NCBI RefSeq assembly: GCF_014854695.1 | Contig: NZ_CP027557.1 | Coordinates: 620,001 to 684,000, forward strand | DNA length: 64,000 nt | DNA from: Rhodococcus rhodochrous | GTDB taxonomy: Bacteria > Actinomycetota > Actinomycetes > Mycobacteriales > Mycobacteriaceae | Direction of reading: 5' to 3' | Shown: positions 35,076-43,732 of the stretch, piece after piece | Numbering within the stretch: position 1 is the first letter of the stretch | Layout: every line of letters starts with the position of its first letter | Notes under the pieces: model-generated | Seen by the model: only the letters and a program-made list of their open reading frames with translations | The model's database searches: none | What the model was told of the DNA's origin: nothing | Position numbers and translations under genes: made by a program

Positions 35076-36236
35076 GTGAGCATCGGCACTTCCGAACAAT
35101 CCGAGATCCGCGAGATCGTCGCCGGGTCGGCTCCCGCCCGCTTCGCCCGAGGCTGGCACTGCCTCGGTCTGTCGAAGGATTTCAAGGACGGCAAGCCGCA
35201 CTCGATCGAGGCCTTCGGGACCAAGCTCGTGGTGTGGGCCGACAGCAACGACGAGATCAAGATCCTCGACGCGTACTGCCGGCACATGGGTGGGGATCTC
35301 AGCCAGGGCACGGTCAAGGGCGACGAGATCGCGTGTCCGTTCCACGATTGGCGCTGGGGCGGAAACGGGCGCTGCAAGAACATCCCGTACGCGCGGCGCG
35401 TTCCTCCCATCGCCAAGACCCGTGCGTGGCACACCCTCGATCAGGACGGCATGCTCTTCGTGTGGCACGACCCTCAGGGGAACCCGCCGCCCGCCGACGT
35501 GACCATCCCGCGCATCGAAGGCGCGACGAGCGACGAGTGGACCGACTGGGTCTGGTACACCACCGAGGTCGACACCAACTGCCGGGAGATCATCGACAAC
35601 ATCGTCGACATGGCGCACTTCTTCTACGTGCACTACTCCTTCCCGGTCTACTTCAAGAACGTCTTCGAAGGCCAGGTGGCCAGCCAGTTCATGCGAGGCC
35701 AGGCCCGTGAGGACACCCGTCCGCACGCGGCAGGACAACCGAAGATGCTCGGAAGCCGCTCCGACGCAAGCTACTTCGGACCGTCCTTCATGATCGACGA
35801 TCTCGTCTACCAGTACGAGGGTTACGACGTCGAGTCGGTCCTCATCAACTGCCACTACCCGGTCTCCCAGGACAAGTTCGTCCTGATGTACGGCATGATC
35901 GTCAAGAAGTCCGACCGCCTCGAAGGCGAGCAGGCCCTGGAGACCGCCCAGCAGTTCGGGAACTTCATCGCGAAGGGCTTCGAGCAGGACATCGAGATCT
36001 GGCGGAACAAGACCCGTATCGACAACCCGCTCCTGTGCGAGGAGGACGGCCCGGTCTACCAGCTGCGACGCTGGTACGAGCAGTTCTACGTCGACGTCGA
36101 GGACGTCGAGCCGGCGATGACCGACCGCTTCGAGTTCGAGATGGACACCACCCGCCCGGTGGCCGCCTGGATGAAGGAAGTCGAGGAGAACATCGCCCGC
36201 AAGGCCCTCGAAGAGCAGTCCACCCCTGCGGGCTAG
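35076..36236 (+). CDS. kshA: 3-ketosteroid 9α-hydroxylase, oxygenase component KshA
   Basis: A 386-aa Rieske non-haem iron oxygenase. The [2Fe-2S] ligands are Cys68-X-His70 and Cys87-X2-His90. The mononuclear iron ligands are His181 and His186 in VDMAHFFYVHYSFP and Asp305 in FEQDIEIW, practically the same numbering as characterised rhodococcal KshA proteins. KshA hydroxylates C9 of 3-ketosteroids, triggering ring-B opening; electrons come from KshB (minus strand, 37545-38597). The start is GTG 35076 after AAAGGA. Rhodococci usually hold several kshA homologues with different substrate ranges; this copy lies in a module that looks specialised. Confidence 0.93.
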   Translation: MSIGTSEQSEIREIVAGSAPARFARGWHCLGLSKDFKDGKPHSIEAFGTKLVVWADSNDEIKILDAYCRHMGGDLSQGTVKGDEIACPFHDWRWGGNGRCKNIPYARRVPPIAKTRAWHTLDQDGMLFVWHDPQGNPPPADVTIPRIEGATSDEWTDWVWYTTEVDTNCREIIDNIVDMAHFFYVHYSFPVYFKNVFEGQVASQFMRGQAREDTRPHAAGQPKMLGSRSDASYFGPSFMIDDLVYQYEGYDVESVLINCHYPVSQDKFVLMYGMIVKKSDRLEGEQALETAQQFGNFIAKGFEQDIEIWRNKTRIDNPLLCEEDGPVYQLRRWYEQFYVDVEDVEPAMTDRFEFEMDTTRPVAAWMKEVEENIARKALEEQSTPAG

Positions 36237-36247
36237 GAGCGGAGAAC

Positions 36248-36517
36248 ATGCAGAACCGGATGGCGCCGTTGCGGTGCGGTGAATGCGCCGCGCAGGTGCT
36301 CGTGCAGAAGAACAGCTGGGAGCACACGTCCATCCAGTGGAACACCGACGCGCGCCGTCGTTGCCCCGTCGTCCGGGACGACGACGGGCGCGAGGGCCGC
36401 CCCGGCGCGCCCCGGATGTCGTGCTCGAACCTCGACGCCGCGATCGCGAAGGCGGCCGCCTCGGGTGTCATCGAGGTCTTCGACGACACCCCGATCCGAG
36501 CCCCCATCGTGCAGTGA
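36248..36517 (+). CDS. Small cysteine-containing protein between kshA and an SDR, function unknown
   Basis: An 89-aa protein starting 11 bp after kshA with a GGAG ribosome site. It has LRCGECAAQV (a CxxC pair), then RRRCPV and MSCSNL, four cysteines that could form a zinc or iron-sulfur site. Ferredoxin spacing is absent, so it is not a classical electron carrier. The C-terminal half is helical and ends in a short acidic/proline tail. The layout inside the operon suggests support of Ksh or a regulatory role, but this is speculation. I do not recognise a named family. Confidence 0.75.
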   Translation: MQNRMAPLRCGECAAQVLVQKNSWEHTSIQWNTDARRRCPVVRDDDGREGRPGAPRMSCSNLDAAIAKAAASGVIEVFDDTPIRAPIVQ

Positions 36518-36566
36518 CCGTTCCCTTCCGACCTTCCGCTCCCGACTACTTCTCGAAGGACCGACG

Positions 36567-37370
36567 ATGCCAGAATCCCTCGACCTCGATCGCTCGTACT
36601 ACGGCCCGTGGGCTGTCATCGCCGGCGGCTCCGAAGGCGTCGGCGCCGCGTTCGCCGACGAATTGAGCCGCGCCGGCTTCGATCTCGTGCTCATCGCGCG
36701 TAAGCCGGAACCGCTGGAGGAGACGGCGGACAAGGCGCGGAGCAACGGCGTGCAGGTGCGCACCCTCGCGCTGGATCTGCTCGACGACGACGCCGTCGAG
36801 CAGATCCGCACGGCCACCCAGGACATCGAGGTCGGCCTGTTCATCTTCAACGCCGGCGCGAACAGTTACGGCCACGAGTTCGTCACCGGCGACCTCGACG
36901 GGTTCCGCGGCGTGATCGACCTCAACGTCCACCGGCAGATCGAGTTGTCGCACCTGTTCGGTGGGCCGATGAAGGAGCGCGGCCGCGGCGGCATCATGCT
37001 GCTCGGGTCGCTCTCCGGATACATGGGTGCCGAACACCAGAGCATCTACGCGGCATCGAAGGCGTTCAGCCGCGTCTTCGCCGAGAGCCTCTGGCTCGAA
37101 CTCGCACCGCACGGTGTGCATGTGGTCGAACTCGTGCTCGGTGTCACCCGCACCCCGGCGATGGTGCGTGCGGGTCTGAACTTCGACATTCCCGGGATGC
37201 TCGTCGCCGAGCCGGAGGATGTCGCACGTGAAGGTCTCGAGCACCTGACCGACGGCCCCGTATGGGTCGCCGGCGGCAACTACGAGGCCGCGGTCAAGCG
37301 CAGCGGGTTCCCGAGGAACAAGCTCGTCGAGGGTGCAGCAGCAGCGATGCGGGCCCTGCTGAACCGCTGA
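36567..37370 (+). CDS. Short-chain dehydrogenase/reductase
   Basis: A 267-aa classical SDR. The cofactor loop is AGGSEGVGAAFADELSRAG near residues 18-36, the NAG motif is NAGANSYGH, and the catalytic Tyr/Lys are in SIYAASKAF. The RK pair after the second strand (LIARKPE) suggests NADP(H). It is the last gene of the hydratase-ligase-kshA-small protein-SDR operon and is followed by a strong 30-bp palindrome. Likely roles are oxidation of a side-chain 3-hydroxyacyl-CoA or of a ring hydroxyl (for example a bile-acid 3-, 7- or 12-OH); sequence alone does not choose. Confidence 0.84.
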   Translation: MPESLDLDRSYYGPWAVIAGGSEGVGAAFADELSRAGFDLVLIARKPEPLEETADKARSNGVQVRTLALDLLDDDAVEQIRTATQDIEVGLFIFNAGANSYGHEFVTGDLDGFRGVIDLNVHRQIELSHLFGGPMKERGRGGIMLLGSLSGYMGAEHQSIYAASKAFSRVFAESLWLELAPHGVHVVELVLGVTRTPAMVRAGLNFDIPGMLVAEPEDVAREGLEHLTDGPVWVAGGNYEAAVKRSGFPRNKLVEGAAAAMRALLNR

Positions 37371-37392
37371 TCCGCGCGATCCCCACCTACTC

Positions 37393-37422
37393 GTCCCCGG
37401 GTGCCGTACGGCACCCGGGGAC
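37393..37422. terminator. Perfect 30-bp palindrome after the kshA operon
   Basis: The 13-bp arms GTCCCCGGGTGCC/GGCACCCGGGGAC around GTAC form a very stable hairpin 22 bp after the SDR stop. It is probably the terminator of the plus-strand operon. Confidence 0.7.
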
Positions 37423-37490
37423 GCTCCATTTCACGACGCTGCGTCGTACGCGGAGTGCATCCGTTCCCGCACGATCTCGCCCGGACGGAC

Positions 37491-37527
37491 GAAGGCCCCG
37501 CACCGCCAGAGGCGGTACGGGGCCTTC
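37491..37527. terminator. Hairpin downstream of kshB
   Basis: GAAGGCCCCG and ACCGCC arms pair with GGCGGT and CGGGGCCTTC around an AGA loop, with one mismatch. It lies 17 bp beyond the kshB stop on the minus strand and would end that transcript. Confidence 0.7.
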
Positions 37528-37544
37528 GGTTCGCTACGGTCGGT

Positions 37545-38597
37545 TCAGAAGTCGATGCGCACGTTCTTGCTCTTGGGCCTGGCCTGGCACGCGAGGACGT
37601 ATCCGTTGGCGATGTCCTCCTCGTCGAGGATCGCCGACGGCGGGGTGTCCACCTCTCCTTCGACGACGGTGCACGCGCACGAGCCGCACTCGCCCTCTCG
37701 GCAGGAGTAGGGCACGTCCAGGCCCTTCGACAGCATGATGTCGACCAGGGTGGCGCTGCGCGGCCACACGAGGTCGTGTTCCTCGCCGTCGAGCTGCACC
37801 GTCACGGAGGCGGCGTCGGTGTCCGACTCGTCGATCTCCACGGCGGGCACGTCGGCGAACGGATCGCCGGACAACGAGATGAAGACCTCGGCGTGGATCC
37901 GGTCCTTCGGGACGCCGGCCAGCAGCAGGCCTTCGCGGACGGTGTCCATGAACGGCCCGGGTCCGCACATGTATGCGCGGTGATCGGCGAAGGAGGAGAT
38001 CAAGGTCGCGAGCTGCTGCGGGGACGGCAGGCCCTGCACGCTCTCGAGCCAGTGGACGACGGTGAGGGCGTCGGAGTGGCGTGCGGCGAGCTCACGGAGT
38101 TCTTCGGCGAAGATGACGGATTTCTCGTCGCGATTGCCGTAGACCACCACCACATTGCGGTTTCCGCTGTGCAGTGCTGACTTGAGGATCGACATCACGG
38201 GGGTGATCCCGCTTCCGCCGGCGAACAGGACGAGCTTCTCGGTGAGGTCGACCGGGGTGAAGACTCCTGCGGGAGGCAGCACCTCGATGCTCTGACCGGC
38301 GGCGACGTTGTCGCACAGCCAGTTCGAACCGTATCCGGCCGCGGTGCGCTTGACCGTGACCTTGAGGGGTTCGTCGGCGTGCGGTGAGCTCGCCAGGGAG
38401 TAGCACCGCGCAACGGAACCCGTCATGTCGCTCGGAATGCGCAGGGTGAGGAACTGTCCCGGTTTGTAGGTGAAGTCCGCTCGGCGGTCCTCGGGTACGT
38501 CGAACACCAGTGAAACGGCGTCGGCGGTTTCCTGGACGACTGCACTGACGGTCAGCACGATGGAGCGTGAGCCGACCGGTGTCTCAACGGCTGTCAT
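37545..38597 (-). CDS. kshB: 3-ketosteroid 9α-hydroxylase reductase component KshB
   Basis: A 350-aa class IA-type Rieske oxygenase reductase. Domains in order: FAD-binding with RCYSLASSP, NAD-binding with LFAGGSGITPVMSI and MCGPGPFMD, and a C-terminal plant-type [2Fe-2S] ferredoxin domain with Cys ligands in SCREGECGSCACTV and LACQ. It passes electrons from NADH to KshA. The ATG at 38597 is chosen; an adjacent GTG one codon upstream is also possible. It is transcribed away from kshA in a separate minus-strand unit, downstream of the MFS gene. Confidence 0.92.
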   Translation of the reverse strand: MTAVETPVGSRSIVLTVSAVVQETADAVSLVFDVPEDRRADFTYKPGQFLTLRIPSDMTGSVARCYSLASSPHADEPLKVTVKRTAAGYGSNWLCDNVAAGQSIEVLPPAGVFTPVDLTEKLVLFAGGSGITPVMSILKSALHSGNRNVVVVYGNRDEKSVIFAEELRELAARHSDALTVVHWLESVQGLPSPQQLATLISSFADHRAYMCGPGPFMDTVREGLLLAGVPKDRIHAEVFISLSGDPFADVPAVEIDESDTDAASVTVQLDGEEHDLVWPRSATLVDIMLSKGLDVPYSCREGECGSCACTVVEGEVDTPPSAILDEEDIANGYVLACQARPKSKNVRIDF

Positions 38598-38714
38598 CAC
38601 AGTGGGTTCCCTTCGATACGAAAACTTCTCGATCGGACCACGGTAGAACGACGCCGACGCCGACGCCCGTCTCCTCCCGGTAATCGGGACAGCCGGAGGA
38701 GACGGGCGTTCGGA

Positions 38715-40148
38715 TCAGGCGGTGCGCGCGGTGCGCGGGATCAGCACGGTGATCCCGATGGTCACCACGGAAAGCGCGATGAGCATGCCGCCGACCATGT
38801 TGATCCCTGCGAGGGGGGTCGCAGCGAACGCGAGCAGCATTGTCGCGATCGACGTTCCGACACCCTGGCCCGCGGTGCGCAGCACGGCGTTCGTGCCGGT
38901 CGTCTCGCTGGTGTTGTGCTCGGGCACGGACTCGACGATCAGGTTCGGAATCGCCGTGTAGGCGAAGGCGGTCGCGACCGACACCACGACGACCATGGCG
39001 GTCATGGCCACCACGGAGTGGTGCGCGGTGAGCATGACGACGACGCCGACGATGAACAGGGCGGTGCCGAGCAGCATCGAGGCGCGTGAACCCACTGCGG
39101 CGGAGATCCGGCCGCTCAGCGGGGTGCAGACGAATCCGAACAAAGAACCGATGAACGAGAGCCAACCTGCGTGTGTCGCGCTCAGGCCCAGGCCGAAGTC
39201 GCCGGTGGAGGGCGTCTGCATGATGATCGGGATGATCATGGTGACCACGCCCAGCGGTCCCGCCGCGATCGCGACGGTCGCCAGCATCGTGAGCGAGAAC
39301 TTGCGGTCGGCGAACAGTCGCACGTTGATGATGGGGGAAGGGGTGCGCAGTTCCCACCGCACGAGCAGGACCAGGGCGGCGGCGCCACCCAGGATGAGAC
39401 CGAGGGTGCGCGGGTCCGACCAGCCCCATGCCTGGGACTTGTTGACACCGAGCAGGATCGCGGCGACCGCACCGGCGAAGGTGACCGCGCCGATGTAATC
39501 GATCTTCTCGGAGGTCCCGGTGGGCCGACGCCACGGCAGGACGAACCAGACGAGCAACAGAGCGAAGATCGCATATGCGGCTGCGACGACGAAGATCATG
39601 TGCCAGCTGGCGTTGTCGATCAGCAGACCGGCGACGAGCAGCGACGCGGAACCTGCTGCGACTGCGGAGCCGGAGATCAATGCGACGGCAACGGGGACGC
39701 GGGAGGCGGGAAGGTGCTCACGGGCCAGTCCGATGCACAGCGGCAGGATCGCGCCGGCCACACCTTGGATCGCGCGGCCGATGATGATGCTGGTGAGACT
39801 GTCGCCGACGGCGCTGACGATCGAGCCGAGCGCCGCGACGGCGAGCAGGACCATCAGGATCCGTTCCCGGCCGTACATGTCGCCGAGTCGTCCGCACACG
39901 GCGGCCGAGGCAGCCGAGACGAGGAGGAAGGCCGTCACCGCCCACCCGACCGTCGATGCGTCGCTGTCGAATTCGGTGATCAACGTCGGGATCGCGGCGA
40001 ACATCATCGATGTTTCGAACGCGCTGATGATCTCGACGGCGATCAGGACCGACACGATCACCCATACCGGTTGCTGCCGGTCGAACCGGCTCCGCCCCTT
40101 CGGGGTTGCGGCTTCCGGCTGGGAGAGTTCATTGGCGTAGGAAGTCAA
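38715..40148 (-). CDS. MFS transporter, DHA2-like 14-TM family
   Basis: An inner-membrane transporter of about 477 aa with 14 predicted helices. Family motif A is GRLGDMYGRERILMV between helices 2 and 3, and motif C-like GSAVAAGSASLLVAGLLI is in helix 5. R. jostii is reported to need an MFS protein (CamM) to re-import cholate metabolites; this gene is in an analogous position within a steroid module and may do so, but drug-efflux relatives are similar in sequence. The TTG at 40148 gives a conventional 26-residue N-terminus; a GTG at 40202 is the alternative. Start uncertain. Confidence 0.82.
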   Translation of the reverse strand: MTSYANELSQPEAATPKGRSRFDRQQPVWVIVSVLIAVEIISAFETSMMFAAIPTLITEFDSDASTVGWAVTAFLLVSAASAAVCGRLGDMYGRERILMVLLAVAALGSIVSAVGDSLTSIIIGRAIQGVAGAILPLCIGLAREHLPASRVPVAVALISGSAVAAGSASLLVAGLLIDNASWHMIFVVAAAYAIFALLLVWFVLPWRRPTGTSEKIDYIGAVTFAGAVAAILLGVNKSQAWGWSDPRTLGLILGGAAALVLLVRWELRTPSPIINVRLFADRKFSLTMLATVAIAAGPLGVVTMIIPIIMQTPSTGDFGLGLSATHAGWLSFIGSLFGFVCTPLSGRISAAVGSRASMLLGTALFIVGVVVMLTAHHSVVAMTAMVVVVSVATAFAYTAIPNLIVESVPEHNTSETTGTNAVLRTAGQGVGTSIATMLLAFAATPLAGINMVGGMLIALSVVTIGITVLIPRTARTA

Positions 40149-40288
40149 AGCACATTCCAGACTCTCGGCGGCCCGAGCGCGGGCCGTGTTTCCCTGCCCC
40201 ACGAATGGGAGTGGCTCGGATCACTTGGTATCGCAGGTGAGAGCTGTCACGCTGTGCTATCTCGCTGAGCGAGACCGCCTTCGGGATG

Positions 40289-41434
40289 TCAGATCAGCGC
40301 GGCCTCGTGTACCGAGCGGTCGAACTCGGGGAGTTCCGCGCCGTTGCGGAGGGTTGTCGCGAGAGAGGGGTCGGCGAGATGCAGACGTCCGATGGCGATC
40401 AGATCGAACTCGTCGTCGCCCAGCCGTCGTTCGAGTTCGGGAACGTTGTTGCGCGCGGGCGCGCTGCCCTGGAGGCGGCTCTCCCGCAACGTCGTCGCGA
40501 TTCCGACACTGCCCACGGCCATCGAATGTGCGCCGGTGACCTTCTTGGCCCAGCCCGCGAGGGTCAGGTCGCTGCCTTCGAATGCCGGAAGGTCGAAGCG
40601 GCGGATGCTCGCGTCGAACACGTCGACGCCGGCTTCCTTCAAGGGGGTGAGGACGGCCTTCAGTTCGTCGGGGGTGTGGGCGATCCGGGCCTCGTAGTTC
40701 TGCTGCTTGTGCTGCGAGAAACGGTAGAAGATCGGCAGGTCGTTGCCGATGCGCGAGCGGATGGCGGCGACCACCGTCGCGGGGAAGCGGGTGCGGCGCT
40801 CGAGGTCGCCGCCCCATTCGTCGTCGCGGAGGTTGGTGCCTTCCCAGAGGAACGCGTCGAGCAGGTAGCCGTGCCCTCCGTGGAGTGCGATGCCGTCGAA
40901 CCCGGCTTCGGCGGCAGCGGCGGCTGCGTCGGCGTAGGCAGCGACGACCTGTTCGATGTCCTCGGCGGTCATGGCTCGCGTGGGTGCGGAGGCTCGGGCG
41001 ATGTAGTCCTCGCCGTAGGACGTCACGCCGAGCTCGCCCCAGATCCCGGACGGTCGCATGGGGACGAGGTCGGGGTCGACATCCGCGCTCATTGCGCCCC
41101 AGAGGGGGCCGACGTGCCAGAGCTGGGGAACGATGCGTCCGCCCTCGGCGTGGACCGCATCGACGACGCGACGCCAGCCTTCGAGAGCTGCTTCGCCGTA
41201 CATGTGGGGCACGCGGGGGTTGTCGACTGCCGTCGGGTGCTCGATGGCGACGCCCTCGGTGACGATCAGGGCGGTGCCGCCCGCGGCGCGTCGCCGGTAG
41301 TACTCGACCACGTCCGGTCCGGGTACGCCACCCGGGGAGTGGGAGCGGGTCATCGGGGACATCACGATGCGGTTGCGGAGCTCGAGGGAGCGCACCGTCA
41401 GGGGGCGGAAGAGGGGGGACTCGGTTTCTGACAT
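40289..41434 (-). CDS. Old yellow enzyme-family NADH:flavin oxidoreductase
   Basis: A 381-aa FMN-dependent ene-reductase-like protein. TIM-barrel landmarks are LRNRIVMSPMTRSHS, RIVPQLWHVGPLW, IALHGGHGYLLDAFLWEGTNLRDDEWGG and DLIAIGRLHLADPSLATTL. The C-terminal FAD and iron-sulfur domains of BaiCD-type bile-acid reductases are absent, so it is a one-domain OYE. Location between the transporter and the IclR/ring-degradation genes suggests it reduces, or isomerises, an unsaturated steroid or ring product. The ATG at 41434 is chosen; the open frame continues upstream without family-like sequence. Confidence 0.84.
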   Translation of the reverse strand: MSETESPLFRPLTVRSLELRNRIVMSPMTRSHSPGGVPGPDVVEYYRRRAAGGTALIVTEGVAIEHPTAVDNPRVPHMYGEAALEGWRRVVDAVHAEGGRIVPQLWHVGPLWGAMSADVDPDLVPMRPSGIWGELGVTSYGEDYIARASAPTRAMTAEDIEQVVAAYADAAAAAAEAGFDGIALHGGHGYLLDAFLWEGTNLRDDEWGGDLERRTRFPATVVAAIRSRIGNDLPIFYRFSQHKQQNYEARIAHTPDELKAVLTPLKEAGVDVFDASIRRFDLPAFEGSDLTLAGWAKKVTGAHSMAVGSVGIATTLRESRLQGSAPARNNVPELERRLGDDEFDLIAIGRLHLADPSLATTLRNGAELPEFDRSVHEAALI

Positions 41435-41707
41435 CTCGGTCTCGACTCTTTCGGCTCGGCGGGCGACGGGTGCAGGCAGATTCCGCCCACATCCGAGGTT
41501 GTACCCATCGCTCGGCCCGGGGGACAGGGACCTCCTGCTCAGTGAGACGTGTCGGCGGACGGTCGGTGAGGAAGACGCGGATCGCGCAATCGGCCCGGTC
41601 CGCTGATCGGGAATTGTGCAACAGGTCACTCGCCGAGTACTCTGGCATCCGCTCACAAGAATCAATTTCAGTTTTTCTCTCGTGGGTGATCGGATTCCGG
41701 AGAAAGG
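41435..41707. promoter_or_regulatory. Divergent promoter region between the OYE and IclR genes
   Basis: This 273-bp non-coding stretch lies between divergent genes. The segment 41533-41548 (CTGCTCAGTGAGAC) weakly resembles a sequence upstream of the first hsaA gene (43615-43634). An AT-richer part near 41660-41690, with TTTCAG and TTTTTCTC, could be promoter DNA. No clear IclR palindrome was seen. Confidence 0.4.
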
Positions 41708-41713
41708 GTGGCG

Positions 41714-42601
41714 ATGTCCGAGGCGCAACGTACGCAGGTCTCCCAGGCACCGAAGCGCGAATTGCCTGCATCGATGGTCGAGAGAATGACCCTCATCCTC
41801 GATGCCTTCGACGATCTCTCATCGCGGCTCACCCTCGAGGAAGTCGCGTGCCGCACCCAACTTCCGCGTTCGACGGTCCACCGCATCCTCGACCAGATGG
41901 TGCGACTCGACTGGATCGACCATGCGTCGTTCGGCTACTGCCTCGGTCGCCGCGCAAAGGCCATGGGAGAGGGCGACAACGGACACATCCGTGTCCGCGA
42001 GGCCGCGGCACCGCTCCTCCACGAACTGCACATGACCACCGGGATGGTCGCGCACCTGTCCGTGCTCGACGGGCCCGACTGTGTCTACCTCGACAAGATC
42101 GGCGGCCAGCTCGCCGCGACGCTGCCGTCGCGGGTCGGTGGACGTGTACCCGCCTACTCCACGGCGGGCGGGAAGGCGCTGCTCGCCGGACTCGAGCCGG
42201 AACAGGTCGATGCTCTCTACCCCGGCCCGCACCTGCCGCGTCGCACCGAGCGGACCATCGCCGACCTGTCGACCCTGCACCTCGAACTCAATCGCATCCG
42301 CCGTCGTCACGGCCTGGCGTTCGAGACCGGCGAGGCCACCACCGGTATGTCCTGTGTGGGCGCCGCGATCCGCAGCCCCGCATCGCCGGTCGCCGCGATC
42401 TCCCTGTGCGGTCCCACCCGTCCCGGCCACCTCGAGCGCATCGCACCCCTGGTCGCCGGCGCGGTTCGCGACATCTCGCACACGCTGTACCCGGAGCTGA
42501 GCGCACCTCGTCGCAATCGTGCCGCGCGGAACACTGCAGACTCGTGGTCTCCGCAGGTCATGGAGCAGATGCTCGCCACGCAGTCGGACGGCTGGATGTA
42601 A
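41714..42601 (+). CDS. IclR-family transcriptional regulator
   Basis: A protein of about 295 aa with the IclR layout. An N-terminal winged helix-turn-helix occupies about residues 20-75 (LTLEEVACRTQLPRSTVHRIL), followed by the GAF-like effector domain, including the GGRVPAYSTAGGKALLAGL and PVAAISLCGP segments. IclR proteins commonly control aromatic-ring cleavage operons. It precedes hsaD-, hsaA- and hsaC-like genes on the same strand and probably responds to a ring-degradation intermediate. A GTG at 41708 is an alternative start, two codons upstream, with better-spaced GGAG. Confidence 0.88.
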   Translation: MSEAQRTQVSQAPKRELPASMVERMTLILDAFDDLSSRLTLEEVACRTQLPRSTVHRILDQMVRLDWIDHASFGYCLGRRAKAMGEGDNGHIRVREAAAPLLHELHMTTGMVAHLSVLDGPDCVYLDKIGGQLAATLPSRVGGRVPAYSTAGGKALLAGLEPEQVDALYPGPHLPRRTERTIADLSTLHLELNRIRRRHGLAFETGEATTGMSCVGAAIRSPASPVAAISLCGPTRPGHLERIAPLVAGAVRDISHTLYPELSAPRRNRAARNTADSWSPQVMEQMLATQSDGWM

Positions 42602-42697
42602 CCTGCATACGCTCACCGGCCGCCGGCACGTCCGGAACATCCCGGTGATCGGGAGCGTCCGCGCGACGTGAGGGGAATCACTGGAAGCCTCGTCGGT

Positions 42698-43564
42698 ATG
42701 ACGACGGAATTCACTTTCGAGAACACGGCGCGGGAACTCGCGACCGACCGCGGCACCCTTCGCTACCACGAAGCCGGCACGGGCGAGCCGCTTCTGCTGC
42801 TCCACGGCTCCGGACCGGGCGTCACCGGCTGGCGGAACTACCGCGGTGTGCTCGCCGACCTCGCCGAGCACTTCCGGTGCCTCGTTCTGGAGTTTCCCGG
42901 CTTCGGAGTGAGCGACCCGTGCGAAGGACACCCGATGGCCATGGCGTCGGTGGCGGTCACCGATTTCCTCGACGGTCTCGGACTCGACCGCGTCTCGATC
43001 ATCGGTAACTCGATGGGCGGCATCGTCGGAACGCAGTTCGCGATCGCGCACCCCGATCGGGTCGAAAAGCTCGTCACCATCGGGGGCGCGGGACGATCGG
43101 TCTTCGCGCCGGCACCCGGCGAGGGCATCCGGTTGCTCATGGAGTTCACCGACGATCCGACCCGCGAAAAGCTCGTTCGCTGGCTGCGTTCCATGGTGTA
43201 CGACCCCGCGGTCATCACCGACGAGCTCATCGAGGAGAGGTGGACGCTCGCCACCGAACCGAAGACCCTCGAGATCGCGCGGCGTATGTACAGCACTGCG
43301 GCCTTCGCTGCGGGGGCGAAGGCCGCCGCCGCGTCCGACGCCACTCCGTACTGGGCGCAGCTCCACAAGATCACGGCCCCGACCCTGCTCACCTGGGGTC
43401 GCGACGACCGGGTCAGCCCCGTCGACATGGCCATGCTGCCCATGCGCGAGCTGCGCCACGGCGAGCTGCACGTATTCCCCAATTGCGGCCACTGGACGAT
43501 GATCGAGGCCCGTGAGGCATGGCTCTCGGCCGTCCTCGCGTTCCTCACCCGAGAAGACTCCTAG
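42698..43564 (+). CDS. hsaD: Meta-cleavage product hydrolase, HsaD-like
   Basis: A 288-aa alpha/beta hydrolase of the C-C bond hydrolase group. The triad is Ser105 (GNSMGG), Asp237 (GRDDRV) and His265 (CGHW), and the oxyanion segment LHGSGPGVTGWRNYRG is typical for BphD/HsaD. HsaD hydrolyses DSHA, the ring-fission product of the steroid catechol, giving DOHNAA (later HIP) and a hydroxyhexadienoate. The protein is a diverged paralogue of the cholesterol-pathway HsaD. The neighbouring hsaC-like dioxygenase fits the same step. A strong hairpin follows, so it may be transcribed with iclR and end there. Confidence 0.84.
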   Translation: MTTEFTFENTARELATDRGTLRYHEAGTGEPLLLLHGSGPGVTGWRNYRGVLADLAEHFRCLVLEFPGFGVSDPCEGHPMAMASVAVTDFLDGLGLDRVSIIGNSMGGIVGTQFAIAHPDRVEKLVTIGGAGRSVFAPAPGEGIRLLMEFTDDPTREKLVRWLRSMVYDPAVITDELIEERWTLATEPKTLEIARRMYSTAAFAAGAKAAAASDATPYWAQLHKITAPTLLTWGRDDRVSPVDMAMLPMRELRHGELHVFPNCGHWTMIEAREAWLSAVLAFLTREDS

Positions 43565-43567
43565 GCA

Positions 43568-43607
43568 GCGGTCGCCGGGGGTCGGTTCCTCGACCCCCGG
43601 CGACCGC
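43568..43607. terminator. Strong hairpin after hsaD
   Basis: The 17-bp perfect arms GCGGTCGCCGGGGGTCG / CGACCCCCGGCGACCGC enclose a 6-nt loop, 3 bp after the hsaD stop. A probable terminator that separates hsaD from the following hsaA-hsaC transcript. Confidence 0.75.
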
Positions 43608-43732
43608 CAGGGTGTTCCCGCTCAGTGGAACTCCGGCAATGGAAGTGCTGTTCTCCTGCGACTGTAGGCACCAACGGAACCGACGCTCGCCACGCCGTAT
43701 CGGGGGCGTCACCCTCACAGGTGGGAGAGATC

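Noticed and set aside
41819-43492. 557-codon open frame antisense to iclR and hsaD
   Set aside because: It covers two genes with complete family motifs on the other strand and shows no recognisable protein features.
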